Made by a program: the position numbers and the translations under genes | DNA from: Candidatus Thorarchaeota archaeon | GTDB taxonomy: Archaea > Asgardarchaeota > Thorarchaeia > Thorarchaeales > Thorarchaeaceae | Direction: 5' to 3' | DNA: 8,706 nt | Assembly (NCBI GenBank): GCA_029856425.1 | Contig: JAHQWZ010000065.1 | Coordinates: 1-8,706, forward strand | The notes under the pieces: generated by a model | Told to the model about the DNA's origin: nothing | Seen by the model: the letters and a program-made list of their open reading frames with translations, nothing else | The model's database searches: none | In this document: one piece after another, positions 4,601-8,706 of the stretch | Layout: the number at the start of each line of letters is the position of its first letter | How positions within the stretch are numbered: position 1 is the stretch's first letter

Positions 4601-5119
4601 ATGGCTCAAAAGATCGTATTCAAGACAGATGACGGTGTATACGGACTCCGAGCTTCTGGTGTTTTGATACATCACAGTCGGGTTCTACTTTGCCGCTTAG
4701 TAGACGATGACATTTGGGTGTTGCCTGGCGGTGGAATTAATCTGCATGAGACTTCTCCGGAATCTGTCAAGAGGGAGTTCCTAGAGGAAGGAGAGTTTGA
4801 TATTGATGTTCTAAGACTTCTTTGGATAATCGAGAACTTCTTTGTCTTGAGGGCTTCAGGAGAGAAGATGCATGGGCTTGAATTCTATTTCCTAGTTTCC
4901 GCCAAAGGTTCAGAGGGCAGATGGATCCAGGACGAATTCTACGGCCAAGAAGACTACTGGGATAATTGGAAGATAGTCCCTGGCAAAACTCAGCCTATGA
5001 TATTCAAGTGGTTCCCGTTAGAGGAGCTGAATAAGATTAATCTTAAGCCTACTATTTTGAAAGAGCTATTGAAGAATCTGCCAGAGTATCCAGTACACAT
5101 TCAAAATCGAGATTACTGA
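4601..5119 (+). CDS. Nudix hydrolase, copy 2, with altered Nudix box
   Basis: A 172-residue paralogue of the Nudix protein at 3125-3658, with shared landmarks: DDDIWVLPGGG, RLLWIIENFF, WIQDEFYGQED, FKWFPLEELNKINLKP. The Nudix box reads GGINLHE, seven residues, REFLEEGEF. The catalytic REx2EE glutamates are present, but the conserved Gly after EEX is Glu (GEF instead of XGU), so activity or specificity may differ from copy 1. The start is ATG 4601 because GGAG (4591-4594) lies six bases upstream; an in-frame TTG at 4559 has no such support. It is divergent from the truncated membrane-protein fragment at 4313-4468, matching the arrangement of copy 1. Its stop overlaps the convergent gene's stop by 7 bases. 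Confidence 0.9.
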   Translation: MAQKIVFKTDDGVYGLRASGVLIHHSRVLLCRLVDDDIWVLPGGGINLHETSPESVKREFLEEGEFDIDVLRLLWIIENFFVLRASGEKMHGLEFYFLVSAKGSEGRWIQDEFYGQEDYWDNWKIVPGKTQPMIFKWFPLEELNKINLKPTILKELLKNLPEYPVHIQNRDY

Positions 5120-5532
5120 CTATCTAGAGCTTCTTCATCGAATATCTTTCCAACAATTCTCCAACCGTTTGCGCTATTAAGAAGCAGAATATAGTCGGTA
5201 ATCCTTTTCCTCACACCAGCCTTCTCAAAAACCCACACAAGCTTGACAGAGGCGGCATTTCCAGTCCTATCCACTGATTCGATTGAACCCCGTTGTGAAA
5301 TCTGCTGTCTAGCTGAACCTATTTCTTCTGCCGTAAGATTAGGTCGTGTTTGACGAATTGTCTTGCAGCTAAGCCTTTCACCATGGGCATCCAATGCTAT
5401 TTTGAGCCCATCAGGATGCCAGGCACTCTCTCCGAGGATGAAATCAAATTCAACAACTCCGTCTACGTAATTTCGAACGGCTCTTGTTATCTCCAAAATC
5501 GCTGTTTCCGACTGCATTGACCTATCTTCCAT
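5113..5532 (-). CDS. Putative lumazine-binding / NTF2-like protein
   Basis: A 139-residue protein resembling the Lumazine_bd_2 (NTF2-like) family. It has an N-terminal helix ending RNYVDGVVEFD, then SAWHPDGLKI, a middle charged helix (NLTAEEIGSARQQI), VDRTGNAASVKLVWVF, and the strand pair TDYILLLNSANGWRIVGKIFDEE. The YVDG, FHPD-like and GWRIVxKIF elements are the family's usual landmarks. NTF2-like proteins form a cone-shaped pocket for small ligands or act as polyketide-cyclase-like enzymes; nothing here shows the ligand. The ATG at 5532 has no Shine-Dalgarno sequence but has an AT-rich box at the leaderless distance. An in-frame ATG six residues in (MQSET) is an alternative start. It is convergent with the Nudix gene, and their stop regions overlap by 7 bases. 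Confidence 0.85.
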   Translation of the reverse strand: MEDRSMQSETAILEITRAVRNYVDGVVEFDFILGESAWHPDGLKIALDAHGERLSCKTIRQTRPNLTAEEIGSARQQISQRGSIESVDRTGNAASVKLVWVFEKAGVRKRITDYILLLNSANGWRIVGKIFDEEALDSQ

Positions 5533-5550
5533 ATGTAGAAAGCCTTGCGC

Positions 5551-5566
5551 ATCTTAATATTTGATT
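5551..5566 (-). promoter_or_regulatory. TATA-like box for the lumazine-binding-like gene
   Basis: On the minus strand this reads AATCAAATATTAAGAT, centred about 26 bases before the ATG at 5532. With no ribosome site in between, it fits a leaderless archaeal promoter. Confidence 0.5.
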
Positions 5567-5718
5567 ATCCTCCTGAGCAACCTGAGTTCATCCAGGGCTC
5601 ATTGGCGATGAGGTGTGCTACCCTCGTTGAAATGACTAGGCGTAGTTTAAGCAACTTCTAGTAAGAAAGATAAGGACGTCTGAAGACGAACAAGCATCAC
5701 CAAAGTGTGTGGTTAGAA

Positions 5719-6105
5719 ATGAGCGGCGAAATTCCCAGCTTTGCCAAGTATATCTTTCTACTAGGCTTCATCACTTCGCTAATATTCGGAGTCTGGGCAT
5801 TCATATCTCCGGAATCCTATTTTGCAATCACTGGATGGCCACTTGAACCTGCTGCGACGCGACTTGTAGGATCATTCCTCATCATGCTCGCATTCGCGGC
5901 GATTCTAGCTTTTCGTGCCACATCGTGGAAAGATGTGGAACTGTATGTCCTGATGATTATTCTGTGGACCCTCCTAGGGTCAATTGCACTGGTCTGGAGT
6001 ACATTAGTTGTGCCCCTCCCTTTCATAGGGTGGGCTCTTACTGGACTGCTCTTGGTGTTCTTTGTATTGTATCTATATATCTACATGCAAGGAAGAAGCA
6101 GCTGA
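5719..6105 (+). CDS. Four-helix integral membrane protein of unknown function
   Basis: A 128-residue protein with four predicted membrane helices: YIFLLGFITSLIFGVWAFI, LVGSFLIMLAFAAILAF, LYVLMIILWTLLGSIALVW, and GWALTGLLLVFFVLYLYIYM. A short conserved-looking loop, SPESYFAITGWPLEPAATR, sits between helices 1 and 2. This pattern (first helix, P-E-S-Y-F-x4-W-P loop, R-x2-G helix) recalls small uncharacterised archaeal and bacterial membrane proteins, but I cannot name a family with confidence. The chosen start is ATG 5719; an in-frame GTG at 5707 would add four residues. Neither has a clear ribosome site. It is transcribed in the same direction as the LLM oxidoreductase, 164 bases downstream, probably not co-transcribed. 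Confidence 0.75.
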   Translation: MSGEIPSFAKYIFLLGFITSLIFGVWAFISPESYFAITGWPLEPAATRLVGSFLIMLAFAAILAFRATSWKDVELYVLMIILWTLLGSIALVWSTLVVPLPFIGWALTGLLLVFFVLYLYIYMQGRSS

Positions 6106-6269
6106 GGAGAATACTGAACAAAGCTAATCACGGAGGAAGAGAAGCTACCTGTACTAGCTTCAATAAGTAGTGCCATCGCCGTTTCCTCTCTCTTTCCATT
6201 TATCCGTGCAATTGATGCAATACAATTTTCAATGAGATTCCTCTTTCAAAGGATGAGGAGAGAACAAGT

Positions 6270-7238
6270 ATGAATGTCAAGTTTGGAGTTCACATAGAAC
6301 CACAGCTAGGGTATACGTACGAGCAAGCTTTAGCGATTGCCCTTGAAGCAGAGAAGGCTGGGTACGAATCCTTCTGGTGTAGTGATCATTTCTTCCTGAA
6401 CGAGAAGTCTGCTGGTCAGAATTGCTTGGAAGCTTGGACCCTCCTTTCTGCATTAGCTGCAAACACAACAAAGATTCGATTAGGCACTATGGTGACCTGC
6501 AACTCATATCGTCCTCCATCGTTGCTCGCGAAGATTGCAGCATCAATCGACATGATTTCCAATGGCAGGCTCTGGTTTGGTTATGGAGCTGGGTGGAAAG
6601 AGGTCGAATACAGGGCCTATGGGTATGACTTCCCGAAGATACAGGTTCGCATGGATATGATGGAGGAGGCTCTGCAGATAATCAAACTTCTTTGGACTGA
6701 GTCAAGTCCCACCTTCAAAGGCAATCATTACTCAATTGAGAATGCCTTCTCTGCTCCGAAACCCGTTCAAAAGCCGCACCCTCCAATCCTCATTGGTGGC
6801 GATGGGGAAAAGAGGACTCTCAAGGCAGTAGCGAAGTATGCTGATTATTGCAATCTCTTCTTGCGTCCCGAGTTCGAGAAAAAACTAGATGTCCTGAAGA
6901 GTCACTGCAAGGACGTTGGCAGGGACTATGACGATGTTGGAAAGAGCCTCTTTGCTCAGGGCTGGCCTGGAGTTTTCGTGACAAAGGATGAGGCTGAATT
7001 GGACGAGCATTGGAAGAAACGAGCAGAAATTCTCAATAAATCGGTGGAGGAAGTTGCTGAATATGCGAAAGTGAATGCTCCTGGTTCATGGGTGGGGTAT
7101 CCTGAAGACCTCATCGAACGCTTTGAGTATCTGGTTGGACTGGGATTCGATTTCTTCCAAGTGATGTTTCCAGGTCTGGGTGCGGACTACATCAAGTCAG
7201 CTCAGTCCTTCTCAAATTGGATTATTAGGAGGCTATAA
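6270..7238 (+). CDS. F420-dependent LLM-class oxidoreductase (Rv1855c-like)
   Basis: A 322-residue luciferase-like TIM-barrel protein. Landmarks in order: KFGVHIEPQ at the N-terminus, EKAGYESFWCSDHF (first helix and strand with the active-site region), TTKIRLGTMVTCNSYRPP, ISNGRLWFGYGAGW followed by EYRAYGYDFP, the helix EEALQIIKLLW, then FKGNHYSIENAF, KPVQKPHPPILIGGDGEKRTL, and a C-terminal barrel end. These match the deazaflavin F420-dependent LLM oxidoreductases, Rv1855c subgroup. F420 rather than FMN is inferred from the subgroup and the archaeal setting. The substrate is unknown. The ATG at 6270 has GAGGAG (6255-6260) nine bases upstream. The transporter gene that follows starts 102 bases later, leaving co-transcription possible but unproven. 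Confidence 0.92.
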   Translation: MNVKFGVHIEPQLGYTYEQALAIALEAEKAGYESFWCSDHFFLNEKSAGQNCLEAWTLLSALAANTTKIRLGTMVTCNSYRPPSLLAKIAASIDMISNGRLWFGYGAGWKEVEYRAYGYDFPKIQVRMDMMEEALQIIKLLWTESSPTFKGNHYSIENAFSAPKPVQKPHPPILIGGDGEKRTLKAVAKYADYCNLFLRPEFEKKLDVLKSHCKDVGRDYDDVGKSLFAQGWPGVFVTKDEAELDEHWKKRAEILNKSVEEVAEYAKVNAPGSWVGYPEDLIERFEYLVGLGFDFFQVMFPGLGADYIKSAQSFSNWIIRRL

Positions 7239-7324
7239 AGAACTCGAGAATTGTACTTCAGTGACAATGCTTTTCAGGTAGTTTGGATTGGTGTTTCCGG
7301 TGAATCATTGGATTCGCTAAAAAC

Positions 7325-7330
7325 GGAGGA
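7325..7330 (+). promoter_or_regulatory. Ribosome binding site deciding the start of the substrate-binding protein
   Basis: GGAGGA lies ten bases before TTG 7341 and only one base before TTG 7332. The ATG triplet at 7362-7370 is too far away. This favours the TTG at 7341. Confidence 0.5.
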
Positions 7331-7340
7331 ATTGAGAAAA

Positions 7341-8153
7341 TTGTCACAAGGCTACGGAAATATGATGATGGCCGTGGTGCTAATAGTCGGCCTAACAGTT
7401 GGACTTGGGGTTGGCTATTTCCTACCAGGGCTATTCGCTCCGCCGCCTGAAGAAGTTCCAGATGATTATGACATAATCATGGACCGTGGTACGATCAATG
7501 TTGGAACTAACTCAGGATGGCCGCCATTTGAAATGGTCAATACAACCACAGATGAGTTGGAAGGATTTGATATAGACCTAGCTGAATACGTTGCCGCTGA
7601 TATGGGGGTAACTGTAAACTGGATTGACATGGATTTTGATGCCCTAATCGCAGCGTGTACGGGTGGAACAATAGATATGATTGCATCAGCGACATTCATC
7701 ACCAGAGAGCGGTCAGCAGTTCTTCAGCCATTGGTTTGGTATATTCGTACTAACGAAGTTATCGTCGTGAAGGGGACCTCTGTCCTCGAGATTGACGAGC
7801 TAGCAGACCTAGATGGCTACAATGGAGGAGTTCAGACAGGAACTACAGAGGATGAGGGATTATCCGCTATAGCTGGGGTGAATGAGACATTGACCAGATA
7901 TACACTCGTCGAAACCATGTTTGCAGACTTGGACACAGGTACTCTTGATTATGTATTCGTTGACGAGCCAATCGTTGACTTGTATAGCCAAGTGTACCCC
8001 GGGATCAAGATAATCTTCACAAACCCTGCTCCACCAACTGCATTCTATATCAGATACGGGAGCGATGCGCTTTCAGCAGCAATAAATAGTGCTATTGCTG
8101 AAGGATTCGCTGATGGGACCATAGATGCTTTGATAGCTAAGTGGTTCGGGTGA
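7341..8153 (+). CDS. ABC transporter substrate-binding protein, polar amino acid type
   Basis: A 270-residue extracytoplasmic binding protein of solute-binding family 3. The N-terminus has a hydrophobic segment (MMMAVVLIVGLTVGLGVGYFL) followed by a proline-rich linker, suggesting a membrane anchor rather than a cleaved lipoprotein; no lipobox cysteine is visible. The mature part opens with GTINVGTNSGWPPFE, then LEGFDIDLAEYVA, WIDMDFDALIAACTGGTIDMI, TFITRERS and, in the second lobe, GVQTGTTED and DYVFVDEP. These are the usual ligand-pocket and hinge motifs for amino-acid-binding proteins. Start TTG 7341 is chosen from its GGAGGA; ATG 7362 and TTG 7332 are alternatives. The next gene begins 6 bases after the stop and encodes the matching permease. 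The exact amino acid cannot be told. Confidence 0.9.
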   Translation: MSQGYGNMMMAVVLIVGLTVGLGVGYFLPGLFAPPPEEVPDDYDIIMDRGTINVGTNSGWPPFEMVNTTTDELEGFDIDLAEYVAADMGVTVNWIDMDFDALIAACTGGTIDMIASATFITRERSAVLQPLVWYIRTNEVIVVKGTSVLEIDELADLDGYNGGVQTGTTEDEGLSAIAGVNETLTRYTLVETMFADLDTGTLDYVFVDEPIVDLYSQVYPGIKIIFTNPAPPTAFYIRYGSDALSAAINSAIAEGFADGTIDALIAKWFG

Positions 8154-8154
8154 T
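8148..8154 (+). promoter_or_regulatory. Ribosome binding site overlapping the upstream stop codon
   Basis: GGGTGAT includes the TGA stop of the binding-protein gene and lies five bases before the permease ATG at 8160. It complements the archaeal 16S 3' end (GGTGAT core), so permease translation is probably coupled to termination of the upstream gene. Confidence 0.6.
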
Positions 8155-8159
8155 TTCAA

Positions 8160-8706
8160 ATGCAACAGGCCCAGAATCTATTCGATATTCTCATATTGAT
8201 TGTGATTCGGGGCCTCCCCACCACTATGGCTCTCACCTTACTTGCCCTAGTGGTTGGCTTTGGCATTGGCATTGTCTTAGCATTAATACGTGTCTACGGC
8301 CCAAGACCACTGGGATGGGTCGCGCAGGGATATGAGACCGTATTTCGAGGAATTCCGCTACTGGTCCTGCTCATGGTTTTTGGGATTGGCCTTTCAGCAT
8401 TTTTCTCCTGGGCGGGTCCTGGGATTGGTGCACTGTTTGTAGGCGCAGTGGTTGCACTAGCTTTGCGAAGTGCAGCATATCAATCTGAGATTTTCCGTGG
8501 TGGAATACTGTCTGTCGATCCTGGGCAGATGATGGCTGCTCAGTCGGTAGGGATGAATGATATGCAGGCCACAAGGCACATCATCTTACCACAAGCATTG
8601 CGACTATCGTTACCTGGATGGGCGAACGAATATGCAGTAGTTATCAAAGACTCTTCATTGGCTGTAGTAATCGGAGTGCAGGAAATACTGTACCAAAGTG
8701 AAGCGT
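8160..8706 (+). CDS. ABC transporter permease, amino acid type (HisM/GlnP-like), 5' part
   Basis: The open frame from ATG 8160 reaches the right window edge without a stop, giving 182 residues. It begins MQQAQNLFDILILIVIRGLP and has a first membrane helix rich in Leu, Gly and Ile. Next come a YETVFRGIPLLVLLM segment (the family's RGTPLLVQL-like motif), further hydrophobic helices, and the cytoplasmic coupling loop SEIFRGGILSVDPGQMMAAQ continuing to the sequence HIILPQALRLSLPGW. That loop is the EAA-type motif that docks on the ATPase subunit. The final stretch VVIKDSSLAVVIGVQEILYQ also matches polar amino acid permeases. It lies six bases after the binding-protein stop, so the two are an operon. 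The missing ATPase gene is expected just downstream. Confidence 0.93.
   Translation, partial: MQQAQNLFDILILIVIRGLPTTMALTLLALVVGFGIGIVLALIRVYGPRPLGWVAQGYETVFRGIPLLVLLMVFGIGLSAFFSWAGPGIGALFVGAVVALALRSAAYQSEIFRGGILSVDPGQMMAAQSVGMNDMQATRHIILPQALRLSLPGWANEYAVVIKDSSLAVVIGVQEILYQSEA

Noticed and set aside
5113..5119. Overlapping stop codons of the convergent Nudix and lumazine-binding-like genes
   Set aside because: Seven-base tail-to-tail overlaps are common in compact archaeal genomes and carry no special meaning here.
5817..6026. Minus-strand open frame opposite the four-helix membrane protein
   Set aside because: No motifs, and the plus-strand frame has a clear four-helix pattern.
8371..8574. 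Minus-strand open frame opposite the permease
   Set aside because: The permease frame on the plus strand is unmistakable; this is its shadow.
1..8706. CRISPR array, insertion sequence, transposase or phage genes
   Set aside because: No regularly spaced repeats, no terminal inverted repeats and no transposase, integrase or structural phage proteins were found.

Overview
The window looks archaeal. The 2138-2212 tRNA-Cys is of archaeal type with an encoded CCA. Several starts have AT-rich TATA-like boxes about 25-30 bases upstream. One gene encodes an F420-type LLM oxidoreductase, and Shine-Dalgarno-led genes (several with GTG or TTG starts) are mixed with apparently leaderless ones. Base composition is moderate. 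An Asgard (Thorarchaeota-like) or euryarchaeal source is a guess from overall gene style, not something the sequence proves.

Layout. Bases 2-256 hold the 3' end of an isoprenylcysteine methyltransferase-like membrane enzyme. It converges on a DUF4386-type membrane protein (258-1091, minus) that ends in a winged-helix domain. A repeat-bearing intergenic stretch (1092-1348) precedes a two-gene unit: an unlisted 56-residue basic protein (1349-1519) overlapping by 8 bases an AbiEii/MNT-like nucleotidyltransferase (1512-2072). This resembles a toxin-antitoxin-type pair.

Bases 2138-5119 are a decayed, duplicated neighbourhood. After the tRNA-Cys gene come two copies of one module, a small membrane-anchored protein on the minus strand divergent from a Nudix hydrolase on the plus strand. 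Both Nudix genes are intact (3125-3658 and 4601-5119). Both minus-strand partners are broken: copy 1 (2233-2793) by two in-frame stop codons, copy 2 (4313-4468) by truncation into the tail of a lost 4Fe-4S ferredoxin gene (4167-4319). A VOC/glyoxalase gene (3761-4132) sits between the modules. A degenerate 3' fragment of the tRNA-Cys gene lies at 3040-3066 and could mark an old integration or duplication.

Bases 5113-8706 are more ordinary: a lumazine-binding/NTF2-like protein (minus), a four-helix membrane protein, an F420-dependent LLM-family oxidoreductase, and the start of a polar amino acid ABC transporter operon (substrate-binding protein, then permease, which runs off the window end).

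The clearest functional units are the transporter operon and the coupled small-protein/nucleotidyltransferase pair. The most unusual features are the tRNA-Cys with both position 18 and position 55 changed, and the doubly decayed partner of the Nudix module.
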